The translations under genes were made by a program, and so were the position numbers. The notes beneath the pieces are model-generated. The model had not been told where the DNA came from. It did not search any database and saw nothing but the letters and a program-made list of their open reading frames with translations. DNA of 23,518 nt from DATHGT01 sp035317605 (lineage in GTDB: Bacteria > Methylomirabilota > Methylomirabilia > Rokubacteriales > CSP1-6). Positions 7,516-14,628 of this stretch are shown here, one piece after another. Numbering within the stretch: position 1 is the first letter of the stretch; every line of letters starts with the position of its first letter. Location of the stretch: contig DATHGT010000184.1 in the NCBI GenBank assembly GCA_035317605.1, positions 1 through 23,518 of the forward strand, read 5' to 3'.

Positions 7516-9690
7516 TCAGAACCTGAAGTTGCCGGTGAAGAGCACGGTGCGGCCGGGCGCCGGCGGGGTGTGGCCCTGGTAGACCGAGTCGAAATAGCGC
7601 TCGTCGGTGACGTTGAGCACGTTCATCCTGAACTCGGTGTTCTTCCACGGGAAGTAGGCGACCGTGAAGTCGCCCTTTCCGTATCCGGGCAGCTTGTTGG
7701 TGTTGTTACCGTTGGCCGCGCGCTCGCCCACATACGTCATGCCGCCGCCCACCTGCCATTGCTGGGTGAGGTCGTACGTCGTCCACAGCGAGACGCTGTG
7801 CTCCGGCGCGGCGATCAGCCGTTTGCCCTGCACGGGAATCCCACCCTGGACGTCCTTGGATTCGAGCACCTTGGTGTCGAGATACGTATAGCCGGCGAAC
7901 AGGTTCCAGTTCGGCAGGAGCCGACCGATGGCCTCGATCTCGAAGCCCTGCGAGCGCTGCCGACCGTCGAGCGTCTGCTCGGGCGATCCCGGCTCGGCGG
8001 TGCGCGCGTCGGCCTTGTCGATCCTGAACAGCGACGCGTTCAGGCTCAGGCGATCCTTGAGGAGCTGCCACTTGGCGCCCAGCTCGAAGGACTGCGTCTT
8101 CTCGGGGGGCGTGTTGACGGTGTTGGCGGCCAGGGTCAGCGCCTCCGCCGACGGGTTGAACGCGGTGCCCCACGCGAAGTAGTACGTCTGCTCGCGGGTC
8201 GGCAGGAACACGAGGGCGGCCCGCGGGCTCACGACGTCGTCGACGCGGTTGAACTGCCTGCGGGCGCCGGCGCCAGGGGCGGCCGTGCGGCTCTCGAAGT
8301 CGGCGTCGAAGTGATCGTAGCGAAAGCCGCCGAGCAGCCTCCACTGCCTGGTCAGCGCGATCTCGTCGACCGCGTACAGGCTGGCCGTGAACGCCTTGGT
8401 CCCGCTGACCGTGTTCACGGCGCGCCGGATGGTCGAGAGGTCCGGGAAGGGGTTCGGATTGAGCAGGGTCGCGGTGGGCACACCCGTCACCGTGAAGTTC
8501 GTCACGTCGGTGGTCTCGCGGTCGAACTCGACGCCCGTGACCAGCGTGTGCTCGAGGCCCCAGGTCTTGAAGGTGACGATGAAGTCGGTCTGGTTGGCCA
8601 GGGTGTCGTCCGTGCGGTCGCGGGCCACGATGCCCCGGTTCACGCTGATGGCCGAGAGCGGCGTGGTCTCCGTCGGGGCGCCCGCGATGCGCGGGGCCAC
8701 CGCCTCCTGCTCGAGGTGATAGTTGGCGTGGCGCAGGGTGTTGCGGAGCTTCACGTTGTCGTTGAACGTGTGGTCGAGCCGGATCGTCCCGACGTTGACC
8801 GTGGTCCTGAAAAAGTCGTTGTCCGACAGGCCGTAGAACGTGCTCCGGTCCACCGGCGCCGGCCGCCCGAAGAGATAGGGCAGCCCGTTGTCGGGGAGGT
8901 TGTCCTCTTTCTGGAGGAAATAGCTGAGGGTCAGACGCGTCGGCCCGGTCATTCCGATGGTCAGCGAGGGCGCGACGCCGTAGCGCTGGAACTCGACCTC
9001 GTCGCGGCCGGCCACCTCGCCCTGGTAGTACATGGCGTTGAAGCGCGCGGCCATCTGCTCGGAGAACGGCTGGTTGAGGTCCATGGTGACCCGCCCCTGC
9101 AACGGGGCCCCGATGGTCGCGGAGAAGTCGTAGAACGGCGTTCGCTCCGGGGTCTTGCTCACCTGGTTGATCAGCCCGCCCGCCGAGCCGCGGCCGAACA
9201 TGACCGACGACGGCCCCTTGAGCACTTCGACCGATTGCAGGTTGAAGACGTCGCGGGTGTACGAGCCCCAGTCGCGGATCCCGTCGAGGTAGATGTCGTT
9301 GCGCGCGGAATAGCCGCGCAGGGTGAGGTTGTCGCCCTGGATCCCGCCCTCGCCCGCGTTCAGGCTGAGGCCGGTCACGTTGCGGAGGGCCTCCCGCATG
9401 CTGAACACGGCCTGCTCGCGAAAGATCTCCTGCGGGATCACGGTGATCGACTGCGGGGTGTCCTTGATGAGGTCCGGGAACTTGAAGAGGCTCGGCTCCA
9501 TGATCCGGTACTCGCGCCGCTGGGCCCGGACGTCGACCGGGTTCAGCGGAATCTCCTCAGACGGCTGCTGGGCCAGCGCGGTGCCCGAGGTGAAGATCAG
9601 GCCGATGCCGAGCGCGCGTGAGAGCGAGCTACGGACGCGCTGATCGCTGACGCGTGCCGACTTGCCGACCGAGCGACGGAGCGAACGCAT
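7516..9690 (-). CDS. TonB-dependent siderophore receptor (Fiu/FhuE-like)
   Basis: A 724-residue outer-membrane receptor. A long basic N-region and hydrophobic core end in TALAQ, a plausible signal cleavage near residue 41. Then come a TonB-box-like segment (IPLNPVDVRAQR), a plug domain (about 70-190, with DTPQSITVIPQEI and the LKGPSSVMFGRGSAGGLINQVSK block), and a beta-barrel ending in aromatic residues (VLFTGNFRF), as expected for BAM-dependent insertion. The plug block is the siderophore-receptor subtype, and with the adjacent piuC it suggests catecholate or similar siderophores; the ligand is not readable from sequence. Start ATG 9690 has GGGAGGA upstream. No N-terminal signalling (STN) domain is visible. 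Confidence 0.93.
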   Translation of the reverse strand: MRSLRRSVGKSARVSDQRVRSSLSRALGIGLIFTSGTALAQQPSEEIPLNPVDVRAQRREYRIMEPSLFKFPDLIKDTPQSITVIPQEIFREQAVFSMREALRNVTGLSLNAGEGGIQGDNLTLRGYSARNDIYLDGIRDWGSYTRDVFNLQSVEVLKGPSSVMFGRGSAGGLINQVSKTPERTPFYDFSATIGAPLQGRVTMDLNQPFSEQMAARFNAMYYQGEVAGRDEVEFQRYGVAPSLTIGMTGPTRLTLSYFLQKEDNLPDNGLPYLFGRPAPVDRSTFYGLSDNDFFRTTVNVGTIRLDHTFNDNVKLRNTLRHANYHLEQEAVAPRIAGAPTETTPLSAISVNRGIVARDRTDDTLANQTDFIVTFKTWGLEHTLVTGVEFDRETTDVTNFTVTGVPTATLLNPNPFPDLSTIRRAVNTVSGTKAFTASLYAVDEIALTRQWRLLGGFRYDHFDADFESRTAAPGAGARRQFNRVDDVVSPRAALVFLPTREQTYYFAWGTAFNPSAEALTLAANTVNTPPEKTQSFELGAKWQLLKDRLSLNASLFRIDKADARTAEPGSPEQTLDGRQRSQGFEIEAIGRLLPNWNLFAGYTYLDTKVLESKDVQGGIPVQGKRLIAAPEHSVSLWTTYDLTQQWQVGGGMTYVGERAANGNNTNKLPGYGKGDFTVAYFPWKNTEFRMNVLNVTDERYFDSVYQGHTPPAPGRTVLFTGNFRF

Positions 9691-9784
9691 GTCGATCCTC
9701 CCGATGCGATGGATGAATGCGCCGGGCTGGCTGACGTGCGTCGACTTCGAGGCTGGCTGGCGCGCTGTTTCAGAATCATGAGCT
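9691..9784. other. Spacer between the TPR gene and the receptor gene
   Basis: This 94-bp gap is the longest inside the receptor part of the array. It carries the receptor's ribosome-binding site (GGGAGGATCGAC before ATG) and two GGCTGGCTG-like repeats. I see no convincing -35/-10 pair, Fur box or terminator. An internal promoter is possible but not shown. Confidence 0.4.
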
Positions 9785-10621
9785 TCAACGCCCGCCGGGG
9801 GCGGGCACGGAGTACTGACCCGGGGTCTTGAGCTGCTGGCGGGCGCTTCCGGATTCGCGGCTGGTCGCCTCGCGGATCCGCGCGACCTCCGCCTCCGCTT
9901 GCTTCTTCACGTCGGGATGCTGGGCGGCGCGCTCGAAGGCGGCCTGCGCGCCGGGAAGGTCCTTGAGCCGGACGCGAACGACGCCGAGGTTGAACCAGTT
10001 GCGGCCCTCGTCCCTCAGGCTCACGGCCTTGGTGTACGACTTCTCGGCGGTGGCCCACTCGCCGGTCTCGTAGGAGAGGCGGCCCAGCGTGGACCACACC
10101 GCCGGGTTCTTGCTGTCCTTCGCGGCCAGCTTCTCGAGCTCGGCCATCGCGCGCGGCTCCTCCTCATTGTCGACGAGCATGAACGCCATGCGCGCGCGCA
10201 GATCGTCCTGATCGCGCAGGACCAGCGCGGCCTCGTAGGCCTCGAGCGCGTCCGGGACCTTGCCGAGCTGGTCCAGCGACGCGGCGAGGTCGCGCTGGGC
10301 GGCGAACGAGCCCGGGTACAGCTCGGCCGCCTTGGCAAACGACGCGGCGGCCTCGTCCCAGCGTGATCGTGCCGCCGCCGCCTGACCGCGGACGTAGTAC
10401 GCCAGCGGATGGCTCGGCAGCTTGGCGATGGCCTCGGTCGACAGCGCGCCGGCCCGCGCGTAGTTCTTGTCGCTCAGCGCGTCCATGGCCTGGCGGAGCA
10501 GCGAGAAAGCGGGATCGTCCCAGATGGACTGGGCCGAGCTGGCGACGGGGAACGCGACCAGGCACAGGAGGAATCCCACGACGGCCGCGGCGTACGAGTG
10601 GCGCCACGTCCGGCGAATCAA
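9785..10621 (-). CDS. Exported TPR-repeat protein of the TonB/receptor cluster
   Basis: The frame is open to 10714, but I choose TTG 10621, which overlaps the tonB stop (TTGA). It gives 278 residues starting with a clear signal peptide: MIRRTWRHS, a hydrophobic core, then a cleavage-like ASSAQS. The mature part is a run of about six tetratricopeptide repeats, for example LAYYVRGQAAAARSRWDEAA, FAAQRDLAASLDQLGKVPDA and AVWSTLGRLSYETGEWATAE. A proline-rich tail ends it. TPR proteins beside Fiu/PiuC-type receptors and TonB genes are a known arrangement with undefined function; a periplasmic scaffolding role is inferred only. Confidence 0.82.
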   Translation of the reverse strand: MIRRTWRHSYAAAVVGFLLCLVAFPVASSAQSIWDDPAFSLLRQAMDALSDKNYARAGALSTEAIAKLPSHPLAYYVRGQAAAARSRWDEAAASFAKAAELYPGSFAAQRDLAASLDQLGKVPDALEAYEAALVLRDQDDLRARMAFMLVDNEEEPRAMAELEKLAAKDSKNPAVWSTLGRLSYETGEWATAEKSYTKAVSLRDEGRNWFNLGVVRVRLKDLPGAQAAFERAAQHPDVKKQAEAEVARIREATSRESGSARQQLKTPGQYSVPAPGGR

Positions 10622-11460
10622 TCGCCCACTCCGCTCTGCAACTGAAAGCGCACCGGCAACGTCACCCATACAGGCACGGCCTCCTTTCCGCGTCGCGCGG
10701 GCTCGAACAGCCACGTCCGGACCGCCTCGATCGCGGAACGATCGAGATCGGGGTGTCCCGCGGACCGCGCCACCGACACCGACGCGACGCGCCCGCTCGT
10801 CAGCACCTGAAACCGCAGGAGCGTCTCGCCCTCGATCCCCTGCCGGCGCGCCGAATCGGGATAGCGCGGCCGCGTCTGATAGCCGCCCACCGGGCGGGCG
10901 AAGGACGTCAGGCCGGTGGGATTGCCCGTCGAGGCGATCTGCGGGCCGCCCGTTCCCGTCCCCTCACCGCCCGCAGCGCTTCCCTTCCCCGAGCCGCCGC
11001 GCGGACCGATGGGCAAATCGCCGGTCGAGAAGAGCTTCGCGGAGCCCTTGGCGCTGCCTCCGGACGGACCGGGCATCGCGAAGCCCGACGAGGACGCGCC
11101 GGTGAGGAAGCGCCGGCCCGAGTCGACCGGCTCCTCGACGGTCGCCGCGCTCTCGCGTCGTGGCGCGTCGTTCAGCAGCGCGGGCGTCGCGGGCGTCTGC
11201 TCGATCACCCTGGTCGGCTCCGTGACCAGACGCGGCGGAGTGATGGGCTCGCGGCGCACCGGCCTGGGTGGCTTGGGCGTCTCCGGCGGCAGCGCGGGCG
11301 CTTCGAGACGAACGACCTCGATCGGAATCGGAGCGGGCGCACGCGCCGAGGCATGAAACGTCACCACCGTCGCGGCCGTGGCCAGCGCCGCGCCGTGAAC
11401 GCCGACCGAGATCCAGATCGGCCATCCGAACAGATACGGACCGATCGCCCTGGCGCTCAT
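10618..11460 (-). CDS. tonB: TonB energy-transducing protein
   Basis: A 280-residue TonB-family protein. One N-terminal membrane helix (about 14-36, GWPIWISVGVHGAALATAAT) is followed by a proline-rich stretch (residues 50-85) and an unusually Gly/Ser-rich linker (about 120-185). It ends in a TonB_C domain: RYPDSARRQGIEGETLLRF, RVASVSVARSAGHPDLDRSA, and VRTWLFEPARRGKEAVPVWV. It couples the proton-motive force harnessed by ExbB/ExbD to the outer-membrane receptor coded downstream. ATG 11460 lies 13 bp after the exbD stop; the longer frame to 11583 only overlaps exbD and lacks support. Its stop overlaps the TTG of the TPR gene. Confidence 0.9.
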   Translation of the reverse strand: MSARAIGPYLFGWPIWISVGVHGAALATAATVVTFHASARAPAPIPIEVVRLEAPALPPETPKPPRPVRREPITPPRLVTEPTRVIEQTPATPALLNDAPRRESAATVEEPVDSGRRFLTGASSSGFAMPGPSGGSAKGSAKLFSTGDLPIGPRGGSGKGSAAGGEGTGTGGPQIASTGNPTGLTSFARPVGGYQTRPRYPDSARRQGIEGETLLRFQVLTSGRVASVSVARSAGHPDLDRSAIEAVRTWLFEPARRGKEAVPVWVTLPVRFQLQSGVGD

Positions 11461-11473
11461 CGCGCGCGCTCGG

Positions 11474-11893
11474 TCATGGCCGGCGCGGCGGTTCGGGGGG
11501 AACGACCGCGATGGCCAGGCGGTTGATGCCGGCCGTGCGCGCCACGTCGACGACATCGACCACGCGGCGGTGCAGGACTTCACCGTCGGCGTTGATCATC
11601 ACCACGAGGTTCGGGTTGGCCGACACGAGGGTGCGCAGCTGGCCGGCGAGCGTGTCGCGGGTGGTGGGCTCGCGGTTCAGGAACATGCGGCCGTCGCGGT
11701 CCAGCGTGATCGCGGCCTTGTCGTCGCGGGTGGCCTGGCCACTCGCGGCCGCCGGCAGATTGACGGACATGCCGCGATACATGGTCATGGCCAGGCTCGC
11801 CATCATGAAGAACACGAGCAGGAAGAACACGGTGTCGATCATCGGGATGATCTCGATCCGGGCCCTCTTCGACTCGCGGCGGGCGATCCTCAC
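11474..11893 (-). CDS. exbD: ExbD/TolR-family proton-channel subunit
   Basis: A 139-residue inner-membrane protein. A short basic cytoplasmic end (RIARRESKRAR) is followed by a single helix with the essential acidic residue, Asp20 in IEIIPMIDTVFFLLVFF, and then a periplasmic domain ending in VDVVDVARTAGINRLAIAV, characteristic of ExbD/TolR. The frame extends far upstream, but GTG 11893 forms a GTGA overlap with the exbB stop and places the helix correctly, so I take it as the start. ExbD rather than TolR is chosen because exbB and tonB flank it and no tol genes are present. Confidence 0.93.
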   Translation of the reverse strand: MRIARRESKRARIEIIPMIDTVFFLLVFFMMASLAMTMYRGMSVNLPAAASGQATRDDKAAITLDRDGRMFLNREPTTRDTLAGQLRTLVSANPNLVVMINADGEVLHRRVVDVVDVARTAGINRLAIAVVPPEPPRRP

Positions 11894-12501
11894 CTCGGCT
11901 CGCCACCGGTCAGCAGCAACTCCAATCGCGTGCCGTGCCGCTCGACCTCGTCGAGCGCCCGCTCGGCGCGGGCGAGGAAATAGTTGTAGGCCGGCAGCGT
12001 CGCGATCGCGATGCCGAGACCCGCCGCCGTGGCGATGAGCGCCTCGGCCACGCCGCCGGTGATGGCGTGCGGCTGATTGATGCCGGTCGTGGCCATCACC
12101 CCGAACGCGCCGATCATCCCGGTGACCGTGCCCAGGAGCCCGAGGAGCGGCGAGAGCGTGATGATGGTGTCGAGCACCGGCAGCGCGCGCCGCATCCGCG
12201 AGACCTCGTGGCGCGCCGCCGCCTCCATGGCGAGGGTGGCCCCGGCCTCGCGATACGCGAGCCCCGCCGTCAGGACGCGGGCCTGGGGCGACGGCGACGC
12301 GCACGCGTGCTCGATCGCGTCTTCCCACTTGCCGGCGGCGGCGAGCTGGAGCACGCGCTCCCCGATGCCGGCCGCACGCGCCCGCCACCAGAACCAGGCG
12401 CGCTCGAGGACCACGGCCAGCGAGAGCACGGAGCATGCGAGCAGCGGGATCATGACCGGACCGCCCTTGGCGAGAATCGCGACGACCACGGACACCGTCA
12501 T
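11890..12501 (-). CDS. exbB: ExbB/TolQ-family proton-channel subunit
   Basis: A 203-residue MotA/TolQ/ExbB-type protein with three membrane helices at about 13-36, 110-137 and 150-176, and a cytoplasmic region between the first two. The conserved blocks TLSPLLGLLGTVTGMIGAF and GGVAEALIATAAGLGIAI line the proton path. It assembles with ExbD and TonB in the inner membrane. ATG 12501 is preceded by GGAG at about ten bases. Its stop overlaps the exbD start. The 157 bp before it hold three hairpins. Confidence 0.94.
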   Translation of the reverse strand: MTVSVVVAILAKGGPVMIPLLACSVLSLAVVLERAWFWWRARAAGIGERVLQLAAAGKWEDAIEHACASPSPQARVLTAGLAYREAGATLAMEAAARHEVSRMRRALPVLDTIITLSPLLGLLGTVTGMIGAFGVMATTGINQPHAITGGVAEALIATAAGLGIAIATLPAYNYFLARAERALDEVERHGTRLELLLTGGEPR

Positions 12502-12658
12502 CGGACAGACTCCATGGGGGCGCCGAAATGGCCCCCAAACCCCCAGACGCTCGGGGCGCCCCGGCGCAGCCGGGGCGCCCCTCGATCCAAGGCGCTGGTT
12601 TCTGGCTGGCTGCGCGCGACGGGAGGCGGTCCACCGCGCGGTGGCTGGCTCGAGCGGG
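12502..12658. repeat. Hairpin cluster between hemP and exbB
   Basis: Three inverted repeats lie in this spacer. One is a perfect 13-bp stem, 12553-12565 with 12569-12581, around a 3-base loop (arm GGGGCGCCCCGGC). The second pairs TGGGGGC (12515-12521) with GCCCCCA (12531-12537) around 9 bases. The third is the 14-bp palindrome CCACCGCGCGGTGG (12631-12644). None is followed by a T-run, so a classical terminator is not supported. They could reduce transcription into exbB, protect the bfd-hemP message, or be a dispersed extragenic repeat. Confidence 0.6.
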
Positions 12659-12829
12659 TTACTTGGTCAGGATCAGCTTGTCGGCGCGCGTGATGCGCAG
12701 CCGGTACTCGTGGCCGGCGTGGAGGATCACGATCTCGCGCTGGCCGCGCAAGATCTCGCGGCTCGACAACCGGACGTGGGACGGCCCCGCCCCGCCGCCT
12801 TCGGCGTGGACGGTCTCGGGCTCGATCAC
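12659..12829 (-). CDS. hemP: HemP-family small protein (hemin uptake protein)
   Basis: A 56-residue protein whose C-terminal half matches the HemP family: VRLSSREILRGQREIVILHA followed by EYRLRITRADKLILTK, the usual ending. The start GTG 12829 overlaps the bfd stop (GTGA); a longer frame upstream only overlaps bfd. HemP proteins are small, iron-repressed and coded in hemin or siderophore loci; in some beta- and alphaproteobacteria HemP acts as a regulator of heme receptor genes. Its place between bfd and exbB fits iron-starvation expression. The family call is confident; the role here is inferred. Confidence 0.9.
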   Translation of the reverse strand: MIEPETVHAEGGGAGPSHVRLSSREILRGQREIVILHAGHEYRLRITRADKLILTK

Positions 12830-13029
12830 AGGCCGACTTCCGCGTGAGCCGGCATCGCGCCGTGACGGCGGCTGGCCTCGGCGAGCAGGTCCAGCACCGC
12901 CTCCTGGCAGGCGCCGCAATCCGCCCCGGCGCGGCAGGCCGCGACGACTTCGTCGAGCGTGCACGCCCCGCCGCGGATCGTGGCGCGCACGCTGTGATCG
13001 GAGATGCCCTGGCAGAGACACAGAATCAT
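12826..13029 (-). CDS. bfd: Bacterioferritin-associated ferredoxin
   Basis: A 67-residue [2Fe-2S] Bfd protein. Cys4 and Cys6 (MILCLCQGISD) and Cys38 and Cys41 (ADCGAC) are spaced exactly as in characterised Bfd. Bfd docks on bacterioferritin near the heme and passes electrons to reduce and release stored iron. Here it leads the iron array, about 6 kb from the bfr it should serve, which still has the heme ligand Met51. ATG 13029 has GTGAGG nearby. A promoter-like AT-rich region lies immediately upstream. Confidence 0.94.
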   Translation of the reverse strand: MILCLCQGISDHSVRATIRGGACTLDEVVAACRAGADCGACQEAVLDLLAEASRRHGAMPAHAEVGL

Positions 13030-13064
13030 GGGAGCCTCACCACCATTGTTTCAAGATCAGGGTC

Positions 13065-13110
13065 ACAAGCCATGGCATGTTAAGTAACCCTAATCTGTAT
13101 GAGCTGTCAA
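13065..13110 (-). promoter_or_regulatory. Candidate promoter and operator of the iron array
   Basis: The 88 bp between bfd and the thiamine-enzyme-like gene is clearly AT-richer than its surroundings. On the minus strand an exact TTGACA lies at 13110-13105. Seventeen to eighteen bases later only weak -10 sequences are seen (TTACTT or TACTTA). The expected start region overlaps a near-perfect 16-bp palindrome, ACAAGCCATGGCATGT (13065-13080), and GTTA-AG-TAAC at 13079-13088. This is not a textbook Fur box. An iron- or redox-responsive operator is suggested by position only. Confidence 0.45.
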
Positions 13111-13117
13111 CCCTTAT

Positions 13118-14551
13118 TTACGGACCGGCGACGGATACCACCGCCGGGGCGCCGGCACCAAGCGCGGTCTCGAAGAGGCCCGCGAAGCTCGCGATCGACG
13201 TCGCGTTGAAGCCGCGGAAGTTGGGCGGCGGTGTGAACGGCGAGCCCTCATCGGCGACGACGACGATCAGCACGGGCCCACCGAACGCCGCGACCACGGC
13301 CAGATGGTTGGGCGCGTGGCGAAGCGCTCTCGACTCCGTGAAGCACACGACACGCTGCTCGGGACGGGCGAGCCGCGCCGCCGCGGCGGCCACCGTCGCG
13401 AACCCTTCGGTGGCCGCCGCGGACATCCGGCACTCGCCGGGAGCGACGGCGTGCCAGGCGCGCGCGGCGTGGCGCCACACGTCACCGTGTTCGAAGACGG
13501 CCACGGTGCCCGCCGGGGTGAGTCGGCGCGCCGCTTCCACCACGCGATGGGCGGCGAGATCTCTCGGCATCGTCGGCGGCGCGGAGGCGGCCTGCTTCAA
13601 CGCGTGCAAGCGCGCGACGTCCCACTCGGCCGATCGCCGGCCGCGCAGGCGCGGAGCGAGCTCCTCGAGAATCAGCCCGAGGTCGCCGACGACGGTCACG
13701 CGATCGTCTGACGGCGACTCGGGAGCGGCCGGAGTCAGCTCGAGCACGTTCACGTCAGCCGGCCACCCGTTCGGGGCCTCGCGGGGATCGACGCCGATGG
13801 CGACCACGAGATCGGCATCCGCGAGCAGCCGCCGCTCCGCGTCACCCCCGTCGAGCGTGCCGATGACGAGCGGATGCGGATCGGGGACGACTCCCCTGGC
13901 CTTCGGCGTGGCCAGCACCGGAGCCGGCCGCGCCTCGACGAACGGCCGGATCCAGGCGGCATCGGTCTCCGAGCGACAGAGACCGCCGACGACCACGAGC
14001 GTGTGCTCGGAGGCGTCGATCAGACGGACGGCGGCATCGAGCGCGCCGGGGTCCGGCGCGGCCAGCGGTCCCGGACGGCAGCTCGTCGCCACGGGCAGCG
14101 CCGGAGCCGTGATCGTGGCCGGTGGCAGGTCGAGACGAACCGGTCCCCATGGTTCCTTCATGGCGAGCTGGCAGGCGTGGGCGATCCAGTGAGCCGCGGA
14201 CCCGGGCGTGATGCTCAGCGCGGCCTTCGTCACGGCCTCGGTCTCCGAGAGGGGAACCCCGATGCTGATCACGACCGCGGGCGCGCGATCGAACGACGCG
14301 TACGCGAGGCCCGCCGCGGCCCCGCCACGCTCACGCCCGATGACCGCCGCGCCCGGCGTCCCGGTGAGCGATCCCGACACGGCCGCCATCACGCACGCCA
14401 CGTCCGGCCGATCGACCCGCGCCACCGGAAGACCGCGCCGCTCCACCGCGTCGACGATGGGCTCCGAGTCGCGATCCCCCGCGACGACGAAGACACGCGC
14501 GGTCCCCGCCCGCGCGAGTCCGTCCGCCACGACGTCAGCGACCGTCGTCAT
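13118..14551 (-). CDS. Thiamine-diphosphate-enzyme-like protein lacking cofactor motifs
   Basis: A 477-residue protein with the three-domain order of acetolactate-synthase-type enzymes: an N-terminal PYR-like domain (about 1-160, VADGLARAGTARVFVVAGDR), a central domain (about 175-310, HTLVVVGGLC, ADLVVAIGVDPREAPNG) and a PP-like domain (about 335-477). The key residues are missing. The cofactor-activating Glu expected near residue 49 is replaced (RVDRPDVACVMA). The GDG...NN magnesium-diphosphate motif is replaced by FTESRAL (404-410) and VVADEG (431-436). It is about 60-80 residues shorter than active relatives. It may be a non-catalytic homologue or use another chemistry; I cannot name a function. 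It follows the class I aminotransferase gene by 77 bp. Confidence 0.75.
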   Translation of the reverse strand: MTTVADVVADGLARAGTARVFVVAGDRDSEPIVDAVERRGLPVARVDRPDVACVMAAVSGSLTGTPGAAVIGRERGGAAAGLAYASFDRAPAVVISIGVPLSETEAVTKAALSITPGSAAHWIAHACQLAMKEPWGPVRLDLPPATITAPALPVATSCRPGPLAAPDPGALDAAVRLIDASEHTLVVVGGLCRSETDAAWIRPFVEARPAPVLATPKARGVVPDPHPLVIGTLDGGDAERRLLADADLVVAIGVDPREAPNGWPADVNVLELTPAAPESPSDDRVTVVGDLGLILEELAPRLRGRRSAEWDVARLHALKQAASAPPTMPRDLAAHRVVEAARRLTPAGTVAVFEHGDVWRHAARAWHAVAPGECRMSAAATEGFATVAAAAARLARPEQRVVCFTESRALRHAPNHLAVVAAFGGPVLIVVVADEGSPFTPPPNFRGFNATSIASFAGLFETALGAGAPAVVSVAGP

Positions 14552-14562
14552 CGTCTCAGGGA

Positions 14563-14618
14563 GCGCTCGGAAGCGCCCGTGGGCGCTCGGAAGCGGCCGT
14601 GGGAACGCTCAGAGGCGC
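14563..14618. repeat. 20-bp tandem repeat between aminotransferase and thiamine-enzyme-like genes
   Basis: Two adjacent 20-bp units, 14563-14582 and 14583-14602, differ at one base (GCGCTCGGAAGCGCCCGTGG versus ...GCGGCCGTGG), and a degenerate third copy follows to about 14618. Across the junction AGCGCCC (14572-14578) faces GGGCGCT (14581-14587), so the repeat also folds into hairpins. There is no T-run. It occupies the gap between the aminotransferase stop and the next start and may modulate read-through. Confidence 0.7.
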
Positions 14619-14628
14619 CCCCTCGGAG

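Noticed and set aside
12553..12581. Rho-independent terminator
   Set aside because: The stem is strong, but no T-run follows on either strand; described as a hairpin instead.
11894..12634. N-terminal extension of exbD
   Set aside because: It runs antiparallel in frame over exbB, is compositionally a shadow, and the GTG overlap with the exbB stop gives a normal ExbD length.
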